From: Ardenticatenaceae bacterium
Lineage (GTDB): Bacteria > Chloroflexota > Anaerolineae > Promineifilales > Promineifilaceae
DNA length: 64,000 bases
Direction: 5' to 3'
Assembly: GCA_020634395.1 (NCBI GenBank)
Contig: JACKBU010000004.1
Coordinates: 62,001 to 126,000, forward strand
Positions 9,092 through 17,256 of this stretch are shown in pieces; position 1 is the first letter of the stretch; each line of letters starts with the position of its first letter. The position numbers and the translations under genes are program-made. The notes beneath the pieces are model-generated. The model did not search any database. It was not told the DNA's origin and was given only the letters and a program-made list of their open reading frames with translations.

Positions 9092-11758
9092 ATGAGTGCA
9101 AAGAAAACAGACAAATATGAAGAATTACGCGCGTCTCTGGCGACGCTGCCGCACATCAGCCCGGCGCAGGTCGATACGTGGGTCGATTTGCAGCGTACTA
9201 TTGATGGCACACGCGACTATTTGATTCGCGCTGTGCCGCAGGCGCAGTTCAGCATCGACGAAGCGCAAAAAATCTTGGGCCAGCGCACCTACACGCTGGT
9301 CTTTTTTGGCGGCACCGGCGTAGGCAAGAGCACATTGATCAATGCGCTGCTGGGCCGGAATTTGCTGCCGACTGGGGCGGTAACGGCCGTTACCGGCACC
9401 ATCGTCTACATCGAGCAGGCCCCCGAAAACGAAGCCGAATCCCTCATCCTCACCTACTGGAGCAAAGACGAATTCGCCGAACGCGTGCGCCGTCTCTGCC
9501 AGTTGGCCGAAATCGACGCCTTCGACATCACCAACGAAGGCGAACGCGACCAGGCCCGTGAGACCATCAAAGCCGTCGTCGAAGAGAGCAAAGACAACGC
9601 CAAAACCGAACGCGACGAATACCTGGACATCCTGATCGACTGCCTGGACTCCTACGAACACAACCAGAGCCTCTACCAAAACGGCGGCACGCCGCCGCCT
9701 ATGAGCCTGCCCCTGGAAGACGAAAACTCCCTGCGCCACCTGCGCGAAGACGGCTTCAAAGGCAGCACCCAGCGGCAAATCCGCCTGGTCAAATCGGCCA
9801 CCTTCAAGATTCATCCGCAGGCGGGCATCCCCAACCTGCTCATGAATGGCTACCTGCGCATTGTGGATGTGCCCGGTCTGGGTGCGGGCATGAAGCTGCA
9901 CGAAGCCATCACCCTGGAAGAAATGAAACGCGAAGACGCCATGATCGTCCTGGTGACCGACGCCGGGCGGCAGCGCGTGGACGAGATGAAGTCGCTTTCG
10001 GCCGTGAACTGGATCAAAGAAAACCGCCTCTTTGGCCTCACCGGGGCCGATCTGGACGAAGCCGCCTCCAAGATTTTCCTGGCCGTCAACGGCGGCAACG
10101 TGCGTCAGGCTTTCGACCGTCTGAATTCCGGTCTGCCCCAGGCTGAACTGGAAGTCAAGGAAGTCACGCGCTACATCGCCCCCAACTACTGGGAAAAATA
10201 CCGCGATCGCGGCCACAACCGCCCTTACTTCCTGGTGATGGCGCCGCCGGCGCTTTACGTCCAAGACCCGGACCATGCCCCGGAAGAGTTCGCCAGCGAA
10301 ACCGAGCGCATCCTGAAGGTCTTTAAAGACCAGCTTGGCCCGGTCAACAGCAGCGATCCGCTGGAACCGGACACCAAAGAAGCCCTGCTCAAATTGAGCG
10401 AAGTCAGCCTGCTGCGCGAGCGCTTGGTAGACTTCATCAAGACGGAGCGCGTGCGCGGCCAACTGCGCGAAGCAGCCACCCGCATTCGCAATGCCCTGCA
10501 AGCGCTGCGCTTCTACTACGAAAAGCAGTTGGCGGCGCGCGGTGTGCAGCCGCCCTTCGCCAACAGTTGGGAACAGTTGCAAGAGCGCCGCTTTGAGAAC
10601 GTGCTGCTGCGCCAGCAAAAAGAGCTGCCGCGCGCCTTCCACAACGCCTTGCTGGAACTGAGCATGCGCACCAACAGCGACACGCGCTTCCGCAACCTGC
10701 TGCGCCCCACCTTGGACGGTGTGAAAGGCATGGTCAGCGATTCCGTGCGGCGCGAGGTGGAAACGCTGCTGGAAAGCTACGGCACCGAATACTGGGACGA
10801 CCGCGACGTGACCTACGACAACCTGATCTGGGGCACCAGCGGCATCGAAATCCCGATCAAGCGCATCCTGTACCAGGTGGAATTGATCATGCAGGATTCG
10901 GTCTCCAAGTTTATGCCGGAAGTAGCCGACGTGATGGGCGCGGAGTTGCAGCGCACGCTGGAAGCCCACGAAATCTACAGCCGCCTGGAGCGCGCCAGCT
11001 ATGGGCAGGCGTACACCTACACCGTGCCCGGCGCGGCCGAGGCGCTGGATTTGCCCGACGCTTACGATGCCGTCATCGGCCAGGTGGGGGCGAATTTCCG
11101 CCACATCTGCCGCCAGGCGACCATGTATGAGCTGATGAAGCCGGATCGGTCGGTCCATGACCGTCTGGAACAGGGTGAACGGGAACTGGCTCTGCCGACG
11201 AACGAACGCCTGCTGGACGTGGCCCTGTTGGGACCGGAAGCGGTGCGCCAGCAGTTGGCCGCCAGCCAACCGGCTCCGGCCGCGTCGGGGAATAATCAAA
11301 CGGCCGTTGCCCCCCAGCCCGCCGAGGAAGAAATCGCCATCAACATTCTGGACGAACCGCTAGGCGGTTCGCAGCCCGACTTCGACATCAGCTTCCTGGG
11401 CGACCAGGCGGACAACAAGCCCATGCCGGCGGCGGAGCTGGAAACCAGCTACGCCGACATGCTGGACAACGTGGCCGTGAAGGTCAACCGCATCTTCGCC
11501 GCCATCATCGACGACCTGTTTAGCGATGACGAACTGCTGCCGCGTCTGCGCCGCCTCTTCTGGCTGGAAGCCACCAAAGCGGAGCGCGATTTCAACAACC
11601 AGCTTGTCAAGCCGATGCTGAAGCAGCACGACCGCAACCTGCAAAACTCTGAACTGCGCACGGCGATGGAAGTAGACCTGGAATCGGTTTCCGACCTAGA
11701 AGGCTTGATGCGGGTCTGGGAAGGGCTGCACAACCTGGAGACAGGTCTGGCGATTTAA
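9092..11758 (+). CDS. Dynamin-like GTPase
   Basis: 888 residues. The G domain has P-loop GGTGVGKST (residues 73-81), a Thr-rich switch I at 95-103 (TGAVTAVTG), and the G3 motif DVPGLG at 259-264. A clear NKxD-type G4 was not found; AVNGGN at about 331-336 sits where it may be expected. The rest is largely helical and resembles dynamin-family stalks, with an acidic Pro-rich linker around residues 735-770. Bacterial dynamin-like proteins polymerise on membranes and remodel them. This is the first gene of the co-directional block carrying E1, Ubl, E2, JAMM and RING-like genes. ATG 9092 follows AAGGA. Only two octamer copies occur in 2.7 kb. Confidence 0.8.
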   Translation: MSAKKTDKYEELRASLATLPHISPAQVDTWVDLQRTIDGTRDYLIRAVPQAQFSIDEAQKILGQRTYTLVFFGGTGVGKSTLINALLGRNLLPTGAVTAVTGTIVYIEQAPENEAESLILTYWSKDEFAERVRRLCQLAEIDAFDITNEGERDQARETIKAVVEESKDNAKTERDEYLDILIDCLDSYEHNQSLYQNGGTPPPMSLPLEDENSLRHLREDGFKGSTQRQIRLVKSATFKIHPQAGIPNLLMNGYLRIVDVPGLGAGMKLHEAITLEEMKREDAMIVLVTDAGRQRVDEMKSLSAVNWIKENRLFGLTGADLDEAASKIFLAVNGGNVRQAFDRLNSGLPQAELEVKEVTRYIAPNYWEKYRDRGHNRPYFLVMAPPALYVQDPDHAPEEFASETERILKVFKDQLGPVNSSDPLEPDTKEALLKLSEVSLLRERLVDFIKTERVRGQLREAATRIRNALQALRFYYEKQLAARGVQPPFANSWEQLQERRFENVLLRQQKELPRAFHNALLELSMRTNSDTRFRNLLRPTLDGVKGMVSDSVRREVETLLESYGTEYWDDRDVTYDNLIWGTSGIEIPIKRILYQVELIMQDSVSKFMPEVADVMGAELQRTLEAHEIYSRLERASYGQAYTYTVPGAAEALDLPDAYDAVIGQVGANFRHICRQATMYELMKPDRSVHDRLEQGERELALPTNERLLDVALLGPEAVRQQLAASQPAPAASGNNQTAVAPQPAEEEIAINILDEPLGGSQPDFDISFLGDQADNKPMPAAELETSYADMLDNVAVKVNRIFAAIIDDLFSDDELLPRLRRLFWLEATKAERDFNNQLVKPMLKQHDRNLQNSELRTAMEVDLESVSDLEGLMRVWEGLHNLETGLAI

Positions 11759-11766
11759 GAATTTGG

Positions 11767-11832
11767 GAGACTGGAGATTAGAGACTAGAGATGCAACACA
11801 ATCTCCAGTCTCCAGTTCTCCAGTCTCTCCCT
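11767..11832. repeat. Word-repeat hairpin (GGAGACT/AGAGATT words)
   Basis: GAGACTGGAGATT (11767-11779) is complementary to 11800-11812, a 13-bp stem. Both arms consist of imperfectly repeated GGAGACT-like words, and the second arm continues to 11832. It fills the gap between the GTPase gene and the next gene. Related words recur at 27003-27063 and 35818-35846. Confidence 0.75.
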
Positions 11833-11845
11833 ACGAGGAGCAACT

Positions 11846-13063
11846 ATGCCGGATTTAGCGACAAAATTAATACAGACCAATCCGGACAGCGACCATCTGG
11901 CCCTGTTTGCCCAACGGCTGCGAAGCTGGCTGATTGCCGATCTGACCGAAAACGCGGCGTTTACGGAATCGCGGGCGAAGGCGCTGCTGCGCGTGACGAA
12001 TGCGGTGGACGATGCCACCTTGAACGACTTTGCGCGGCTGCTGGAACAGGAAACGGCCGTGCGCCTGGCCCTCCATCAATTGTTAGAGGCCTCTGGCCTG
12101 GCCGAAAACAGCGAAGTCGCGGCCCTGGCCGCCGCTTCGGCCCAAACCGAAATCCCAAATCCGAAATCCGAAATCCAGTGGTTGTCGCTGGCGACGGCCG
12201 TTTTCGCCTGGAAAGCCGAATACCCGCTGCTGCAGCTAGACCCGGCCTCGCCGCCGGACACGTACAGTCCGGCCGGGCTGGTAGTGAAACAAACGGCCCA
12301 CTTCCTGCGCCAGCAGGTGCAGCGCAGCGCCACCGAGCGCGACAAGCTGGGCCGCCAACTGGCCTTCAACGCTAACGCCGACGCTGCGCCGACGCTGGAT
12401 TCTATGCCGCCAGCGGCCGAAATCCCGCCGCTGCCGCCCTATTTCCGGCCGCCCATCCCGGTGAACTACCCGGAAGTGGCGCGGGATACGGTGCGGGTGG
12501 ATGAGGATGAGGAAGCGCGGGATGTGCCGGGAACGGCCGTTACTCGCAACGCCCCACTCACCATCACCGAGGACGATTTACGGCCCGATTCGCTGCCCAA
12601 CAACGTGACGCGGATGCCTTCCATTCGCATCACGCAGGATCAGGTGCACCAGCCGACACCACCGCCGGCTTCGCGGGTGGTTACGCCGCGCGGCGGCGCC
12701 GAGAGCAGCACCAACTTCTCGGACAACGTGCGCCAATCGTTTGGGCGCAAAGAGCCGATGACCACAACCAAACTGCGGGTGATCGTGCAGGAATACCCGG
12801 ACGGCCCTGGCCTGTACGGGCTGCAAGTGAAAGTGACCTGCAAGGGCATCAAGAGCTACGTCGCCGGCACGACCAACCGCGAGGGCAAGTTCCTCTGCGA
12901 ACTGCCGGTGCGTGTCCAGTCCGGCCTGACTTATGACGTGGACGTGACCTGGCCTCGTGAAATGAACAACGAAGTCGAGCGCAAATCGGTGACGCTAAAC
13001 CCCGACAGAACAGAGTTCCAACTCCCTTTTTATCGAACGCTTTCGCCTGAAGGGAAAGGTTAA
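11846..13063 (+). CDS. Conserved operon protein with C-terminal beta-sandwich domain
   Basis: 405 residues, unrecognised as a whole. Residues 1-175 look helical. Residues 180-305 are Pro-rich and low in complexity, probably a flexible linker. Residues 307-396 look like a small beta-sandwich of the carboxypeptidase-regulatory/Ig-like type (GLYGLQVKVT, VAGTTNREGKFLCEL, YDVDVTWP). No signal peptide or membrane helix is visible, so it is probably cytoplasmic and may be an adaptor or substrate of the ubiquitin-like pathway; this is inference. ATG 11846 follows CGAGGAGC. A tandem-word insertion at 12150-12178 is translated as EIPNPKSEI, typical of an intergenic repeat invading a gene. Confidence 0.65.
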   Translation: MPDLATKLIQTNPDSDHLALFAQRLRSWLIADLTENAAFTESRAKALLRVTNAVDDATLNDFARLLEQETAVRLALHQLLEASGLAENSEVAALAAASAQTEIPNPKSEIQWLSLATAVFAWKAEYPLLQLDPASPPDTYSPAGLVVKQTAHFLRQQVQRSATERDKLGRQLAFNANADAAPTLDSMPPAAEIPPLPPYFRPPIPVNYPEVARDTVRVDEDEEARDVPGTAVTRNAPLTITEDDLRPDSLPNNVTRMPSIRITQDQVHQPTPPPASRVVTPRGGAESSTNFSDNVRQSFGRKEPMTTTKLRVIVQEYPDGPGLYGLQVKVTCKGIKSYVAGTTNREGKFLCELPVRVQSGLTYDVDVTWPREMNNEVERKSVTLNPDRTEFQLPFYRTLSPEGKG

Positions 13064-13071
13064 GAGAAAGC

Positions 13072-13137
13072 ACCACGGAGGCACGGAGAACACGGAGGAT
13101 TTTTGGTTAAACTCCGTGCCCTCTGTGTCTCCGTGGT
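13072..13137. repeat. Word-repeat hairpin (CACGGAG words)
   Basis: ACCACGGAG (13072-13080) pairs with CTCCGTGGT (13129-13137), and GCACGGAG (13081-13088) with CTCCGTGC (13112-13119). Each arm is made of three imperfect CACGGAG words. It occupies the gap before the CAP-domain gene. Confidence 0.75.
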
Positions 13138-13149
13138 TAAAATCCGGCT

Positions 13150-13716
13150 ATGGTTGAGCGTTTGCGGTTGACAGAAGCTGATATTGAAGGTGTACAGCCG
13201 ATGGTTTCGGCCGGGCTGGTGCGGATTACGGTTGAGGATTTAACGGCCGTTCCTCCCCAGCACGCCACCTCGCCCGACCTGGACATTCTGGAAACGCTGA
13301 TGTTCAATCTGGTGAACGCGGCGCGGCTGGAGCATGTGCTGCGCTGGCTGCCGAATAACCAGTTGAAGTGGCACCCGGGATTAACGGCCGTGGCCCGCGG
13401 CCACTCTGCCGACATGCTCAAACGGCAGTACGTGTCCCACGTCTCGCCCGAAGGCACCACGTCGGCGCAGCGGATTACGCACTATGGCATCCAATACCTC
13501 GCCTGCGGCGAAAACATCGGCATTGTTTACGGCGCAGCCAGCCACAGCGAAGCCGGAATTTACGAAATACACAAAAAATTTATGAACCAGCCGCCCAAGT
13601 TCAGCAACCATCGCGGCAACTTGCTCAATCCCTTGTGGACCCACGTGGGCATCGGCCTGGCCTACGCGCCCAGCGGCGCTCTGGTGGCGACACAGAATTT
13701 TATTTCAACGATCTAG
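13150..13716 (+). CDS. CAP (SCP/PR-1) domain protein
   Basis: 188 residues. The CAP fold is indicated by NLVNAARLEHVLRWLPNNQL, then ARGHSADML with His85, a His97 in VSHVSPEG, CGENIG with Glu121, and a closing HVGIGLAY with His165. The His and Glu residues match the usual CAP cavity tetrad. Most bacterial CAP proteins are secreted, but this one has no signal peptide and carries a short N-terminal extension instead. Its place between the beta-sandwich protein and the E1 gene suggests a role in the conjugation system rather than outside the cell; this is inference. The ribosome site is weak. Confidence 0.8.
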   Translation: MVERLRLTEADIEGVQPMVSAGLVRITVEDLTAVPPQHATSPDLDILETLMFNLVNAARLEHVLRWLPNNQLKWHPGLTAVARGHSADMLKRQYVSHVSPEGTTSAQRITHYGIQYLACGENIGIVYGAASHSEAGIYEIHKKFMNQPPKFSNHRGNLLNPLWTHVGIGLAYAPSGALVATQNFISTI

Positions 13717-13725
13717 AAGAAGTTT

Positions 13726-13796
13726 GTTGGTTTGTTGGTTGGATGGTTTGTTAGAAACTACCGCAAACGAACCAACCAACTAACTAACCAACCTTC
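13726..13796. repeat. Word-repeat hairpin (GTTGGTTTG / CCAACCAACT words)
   Basis: The left arm is made of GTTGGTTTGTTGGTTGG-type words and the right arm of AACCAACCAACTAACTAACC-type words. The arms are complementary and separated by a short loop near 13760. The hairpin fills the gap before the E1-like gene and stops just short of its ribosome site. Confidence 0.7.
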
Positions 13797-13812
13797 TTTG
13801 AAAAAGGAAACT

Positions 13813-14994
13813 ATGACCGAACCCGAAACCATCGTCATCACCGATCCCGATGCCGACCGGTACCACACCTTTAGCTACATCAGTTGGTGGCAGCAGGATG
13901 TGGTGCGGAACGCCAGAGTCCTGGTGGTCGGCGCGGGGGCCTTGGGCAACGAAGTCCTGAAGAATCTGGCCCTGATGGGCATCGGCAACATCATGATCGC
14001 CGATTTCGATACCATCGAAGACAGCAACCTCAGCCGCTCCGTGTTGTTCCGGGCGAAGGATAACGGCCGTCGCAAAGTCGACGCCGCCGCCGAAGCCGTC
14101 AAGGAACTAAACCCCGACGTCAACGTGCTCACCTGGCACGGCGACATCAACTTCGAGCTGGGCATGGGCGTTTTCCGCCACGTCGACGTGATCATCGGCT
14201 GCCTGGATAACCGCGAGGCGCGCCTCTCTATTAACCGCATGAGCTGGGCCGTCGGCAAGCCGTGGGTCGATGGCGCCATCGAAGAATTGATGGGCATTGT
14301 GCGCGTTTTCTGGCCCGGTGAGGGCGCGTGTTACGAATGCACCCTCACCGACATGGACTATCAGTTGATCGGCCTGCGCTATTCCTGCCCGCTGCTGGCG
14401 CGGCAAAACCTGCTGAAAGGCAAAGTGCCCACCACGCCCACCAGCGCCTCGATTGTGGCCGCCTTCCAGACGCAGGAAGCGTTGAAATTGCTGCACGGCA
14501 TGGAGGTCCAGCCCGGCAAGGCCATGATCATCAACGGCCTGACCAACGACATCTACACCACCGAGTACCCGGTGAAGCAGGACTGCCTGAGCCACAACCG
14601 GCTGGAACCGATTGCAGAGCTGCCGGAAGTGAAAACGGCCGTTACCACCGTCGGGGAACTACTGGCCATCGCCCGCCAGCGACTCGGCCCTGGAACTGTG
14701 CTAGAATTCAACGGTGAATTGGTCGTTTCCATGCAATGCCCGGATTGCGGGCAGGAGGAACCCATCTTCAAAAGCATGGCCCGCCTGTACGAAAACGCCG
14801 CCGACTGCCCCAACTGCGGCGGCCACCGCGACATGAACCTGACCCACCGCATTACCGGCGACGAAGACTTTCTGGACCGCACCCTGGCGGAAATCGACCT
14901 GCCACCCCTGGCCATCGTCCGTGCCCGCAATGGCAGCGAACGCGCCTATCTGGAATTGACCGGCGATGCGGAAACATTTTTAACATTTTCCTAG
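13813..14994 (+). CDS. E1-like ubiquitin-activating enzyme (ThiF/UBA family) with zinc ribbon
   Basis: 393 residues. The adenylation domain has VLVVGAGALGNEV (residues 37-49), the acidic strand IADFDTIEDSNLSR (63-75) and DNREARLSINR (132-142), as in MoeB, ThiF and eukaryotic E1. Cys173/Cys176 form the CYEC motif. Cys192 in YSCPLL occupies the crossover-loop position of the catalytic cysteine of UBA3-like E1s and is the best candidate for the Ubl thioester. Cys309/312 and Cys332/335 form a C-terminal zinc ribbon that simple ThiF proteins lack. The enzyme should adenylate the Ubl encoded next door and pass it to the E2. ATG 13813 follows AAAGGAAA. Confidence 0.92.
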   Translation: MTEPETIVITDPDADRYHTFSYISWWQQDVVRNARVLVVGAGALGNEVLKNLALMGIGNIMIADFDTIEDSNLSRSVLFRAKDNGRRKVDAAAEAVKELNPDVNVLTWHGDINFELGMGVFRHVDVIIGCLDNREARLSINRMSWAVGKPWVDGAIEELMGIVRVFWPGEGACYECTLTDMDYQLIGLRYSCPLLARQNLLKGKVPTTPTSASIVAAFQTQEALKLLHGMEVQPGKAMIINGLTNDIYTTEYPVKQDCLSHNRLEPIAELPEVKTAVTTVGELLAIARQRLGPGTVLEFNGELVVSMQCPDCGQEEPIFKSMARLYENAADCPNCGGHRDMNLTHRITGDEDFLDRTLAEIDLPPLAIVRARNGSERAYLELTGDAETFLTFS

Positions 14995-15105
14995 GGCCAG
15001 AGGCGACCAATCCCCAGATTGATCCCCTCTAAACAGCAACCCTGGATTCAAATTTACGTAATTACAAGTGATATTCGCTTAGAAAAACAATGGAGGCTTA
15101 AACAA

Positions 15106-15372
15106 ATGGCTAGCATCAAAGTTATCATTTACGATCCCACCGGTTCCAAAAAGACCCCGGTTGAACTTCCGGCCGACGTGCCTATGCGCCGTCTGATCCC
15201 GGCTCTGGTTAGCAAAATGGGCCTGCCCACCAACCAGGGCGCCAACCCCATCACCTACCGGTTAGATCACCGCGCGTCCGGCAAGCGTCTCTCTGAGGAT
15301 GATTCTCTGGCCGACGCCGGCGTGCAAGAAGACGACATCTTGAGCTTATTCCCCGAAGTTACAGCAGGGTAA
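15106..15372 (+). CDS. Ubiquitin-like protein (YukD/EsaB-like fold) ending in Ala-Gly
   Basis: 88 residues with a beta-grasp pattern: strands IKVIIYD and TPVELPADVP, the helix MRRLIPALVSKM, then ITYRLD, SGKRLSEDDSLADAG and DDILSLF. The SGKRL-DDSLADAGVQEDDIL stretch parallels AGKQLEDG-LSDYNIQ in ubiquitin and the YukD/EsaB family. The chain ends in Thr-Ala-Gly, so the C-terminal glycine is exposed without processing, and a single Gly replaces the usual Gly-Gly. Lysines 5, 15, 16, 37 and 60 could serve as chain sites. ATG 15106 follows TGGAGG. It lies between E1 and E2, which makes it their cognate modifier with high likelihood. Confidence 0.9.
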   Translation: MASIKVIIYDPTGSKKTPVELPADVPMRRLIPALVSKMGLPTNQGANPITYRLDHRASGKRLSEDDSLADAGVQEDDILSLFPEVTAG

Positions 15373-15394
15373 TTTATAATAAGGAACGAAGAGC

Positions 15395-15427
15395 GATGAA
15401 CGATGAGCGACCCTTTCATCGTTCATC
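15395..15427. repeat. Word-repeat hairpin (GATGAAC words)
   Basis: GATGAACGATGA (15395-15406) is perfectly complementary to 15416-15427, a 12-bp stem with a 9-nt loop. The surrounding 15384-15442 consists of further GATGAAC and TTCATC words. It lies between the Ubl and E2 genes, in the middle of the operon. Confidence 0.8.
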
Positions 15428-15455
15428 TTTCATCATTCATCGTTTTGAGGATAAC

Positions 15456-15995
15456 ATGGCATTCGACATCCGTGAGACTCGGCTGCGCAACGATAACAAA
15501 AACATTCGTGAACTGGTTAACCGCAGTGAATTTATCCGTGTGCTGAACACTGAAGGTGATCCGCCGGAAAAATACCTGATCCAGTTTACCTGCCGAGGTG
15601 TGGAAAATATCAAAGCCAATGGCGAGCCAATCTATCGCTCCGATCATAAGGTAAGCATTTATCTGCACGCTGAATATCCGCTAAAACAACCGCAGCTTAA
15701 GTGGATGACCCCTATTTTTCATCCGAACATCCATGTGACGGGCGCGGTGTGCATTGGCGCGTGGTGGGCGGCTAAAACTCTGGATGAGCTTTTGCTGACC
15801 TTAGGTGAGATGGTGCAGTATAAAAATTACGATCCGCGCGACCCAATGAACTCTAAAGCGGCGTCCTGGGCGCTGCGTAACAAAGGTCTGTTTCCGGTAG
15901 ACAAACGGAGCCTGAAGGGTCAATCGTTGGAAGAGCTGATCGTGTTGGGCGATACGGAGGCGGAAAGCGATGACTTCGGGATCAACATCCTCTAA
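15456..15995 (+). CDS. E2-like ubiquitin-conjugating enzyme (UBC fold)
   Basis: 179 residues. The core matches eukaryotic UBC proteins: AEYPLKQPQLKWMTPIFHPN with the HPN triad at residues 89-91, and Cys99 eight residues after the Asn, exactly the spacing of eukaryotic E2s. WWAAKTLDELLLTL and a DPRDPMNSKAA segment follow, corresponding to the E2 L-x-x-L-x-x-LL helix and the DP-N-A region. It should take the Ubl from the E1 as a thioester on Cys99 and transfer it to lysines, perhaps with the RING-like proteins downstream. ATG 15456 follows TGAGGA. The 3' end overlaps the next gene by 26 bp. Confidence 0.93.
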   Translation: MAFDIRETRLRNDNKNIRELVNRSEFIRVLNTEGDPPEKYLIQFTCRGVENIKANGEPIYRSDHKVSIYLHAEYPLKQPQLKWMTPIFHPNIHVTGAVCIGAWWAAKTLDELLLTLGEMVQYKNYDPRDPMNSKAASWALRNKGLFPVDKRSLKGQSLEELIVLGDTEAESDDFGINIL

Positions 15996-17208
15996 AACGG
16001 CCGTCACTCCTCCCACCCCTGCCTCACCCCCCACAGACGCCAAACCGGACCGCCCAGAACTGCGCCAACTGGCCACCAAACAGCCGCCCAACCTGGACGA
16101 ACAGTGCTACCTGCACGGCCATGCGCCCGCCCCTGAGCAAATACAGATCATCGTCAGCCAGGCGGCGCTGCAGCAAATTGACACGCACGGCCGTTCCAAC
16201 CTGTACACTGAACTGGGCGGCGCGCTGTTAGGCCGCGCCTACCAGTACCAGGATCAGGTCTTCGTGGAAATCCAGGCTGCCCTGCCCGTCGTCAGCGCCG
16301 ATCACGGGCCGGTGCATTTCACCTTCACCGCCGATACCTGGAGCCAGCTCCGCCAGGACCGGGAGCAAAAATACCCCAACCTGGAAATCGTCGGCTGGTT
16401 CCATACGCACCCAAACCTGGGCGTGTTTTATTCTGGCGATGACGTGGTGGTGCATTCGGCGGCGTTTACGCTGCCCTGGCACGTGGGGCTGGTAGTAGAT
16501 CCTGGCCGCAACGAAGCCTGCTTTTTCGGCTGGGACAACGGCGATCTGGTGGCCTTTCCCGGCTTTTATGAGCTGCTGGACAGCCAGCAATCACCATATG
16601 CCCGCTGGCGCGTGGTGCGCACCTCCGTCTGGAGAGATGCTACGGAAGCGGAACTGGCGCAGGCGAAACGGCCGTCCGATTCGCCGGAGCCGACGACAGT
16701 GTATGCGCCGCGCACCCTCAAACCATCCTTCAACCCCGGCATTGGCCTGATCGTCGGCAGCCTGGGGCTGCTTTTGAGCTTTTTTTTGCTCGTTGGCTGG
16801 GTGGTGCCGCTAAGCCAACAGGTCAGCCGCCTGGAACACGTGGTTCTGATGATGGCCGATGAGGCCCTGGCCACTAGCAACGCCGCTGCCTGCCCGGATA
16901 CGCGCCTGCGCATCCTGGCTCCGCTGGCCGGGCAGCAGTATCCGGTTGGCGCGACGGTTGAGATTATCGGCACGGCCAGCCACCCGGATGCGGCCAAATA
17001 TCGGGTAGAGACACGGCCGTCTGGCGCGGAAAACTGGGTGCTGCTGCGTACAATGAACCACGATACCAATCTGGATACTCTCGTTCGTTGGGAGACGACC
17101 AATTATGCGCCTGGCGTGTATGATTTGCGCCTGACGGCCGTTGATCCCAATAACATCCGCCTGGTCAGCACAGCCCTGTGCGAACTGCAAATTGAACTAA
17201 TTCCGTAA
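15970..17208 (+). CDS. JAB/MPN (JAMM) isopeptidase with membrane anchor and outer domain
   Basis: 412 residues. A Pro/Thr-rich N-terminus precedes a JAB domain (about 45-215) with the full JAMM signature: Glu81 in TELGGALLG, His145 and His147 in FHTHP, Ser155 and Asp158 in YSGDD. Such zinc peptidases remove ubiquitin-like proteins from targets. A strong transmembrane helix follows at 256-281, then about 130 residues resembling an Ig-like beta-sandwich. The peptidase and the beta domain therefore sit on opposite sides of the membrane, with the JAB domain presumably cytoplasmic. The start overlaps the E2 gene by 26 bp, implying translational coupling. Residues 8-12 derive from an octamer copy. 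Confidence 0.9.
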   Translation: MTSGSTSSKTAVTPPTPASPPTDAKPDRPELRQLATKQPPNLDEQCYLHGHAPAPEQIQIIVSQAALQQIDTHGRSNLYTELGGALLGRAYQYQDQVFVEIQAALPVVSADHGPVHFTFTADTWSQLRQDREQKYPNLEIVGWFHTHPNLGVFYSGDDVVVHSAAFTLPWHVGLVVDPGRNEACFFGWDNGDLVAFPGFYELLDSQQSPYARWRVVRTSVWRDATEAELAQAKRPSDSPEPTTVYAPRTLKPSFNPGIGLIVGSLGLLLSFFLLVGWVVPLSQQVSRLEHVVLMMADEALATSNAAACPDTRLRILAPLAGQQYPVGATVEIIGTASHPDAAKYRVETRPSGAENWVLLRTMNHDTNLDTLVRWETTNYAPGVYDLRLTAVDPNNIRLVSTALCELQIELIP

Positions 17209-17212
17209 ATTT

Positions 17213-17245
17213 AGACCTGACAGGTTGCAAAAACCTGTCAGGTCT
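17213..17245. terminator. 14-bp perfect hairpin between the JAMM genes
   Basis: AGACCTGACAGGTT (17213-17226) pairs perfectly with 17232-17245 around a 5-nt loop. No U-tract follows. It lies in a 48-bp gap inside an operon, so partial termination or mRNA stabilisation is as likely as full termination. Similar ACCTGTCAGGT words occur near 58340-58372. Confidence 0.6.
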
Positions 17246-17256
17246 CGTTAAAGACT

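Noticed and set aside
9125..11299. 724-codon open frame on the minus strand opposite the dynamin-like gene
   Set aside because: It mirrors the plus-strand GTPase codon by codon. Its translation is rich in Gln, Gly and His with no domain, while the plus strand has P-loop and DVPGLG motifs and a ribosome site.
13726..13796. CRISPR or tandem repeat array
   Set aside because: The words form inverted repeats without unique spacers of constant length, and no cas genes are nearby.
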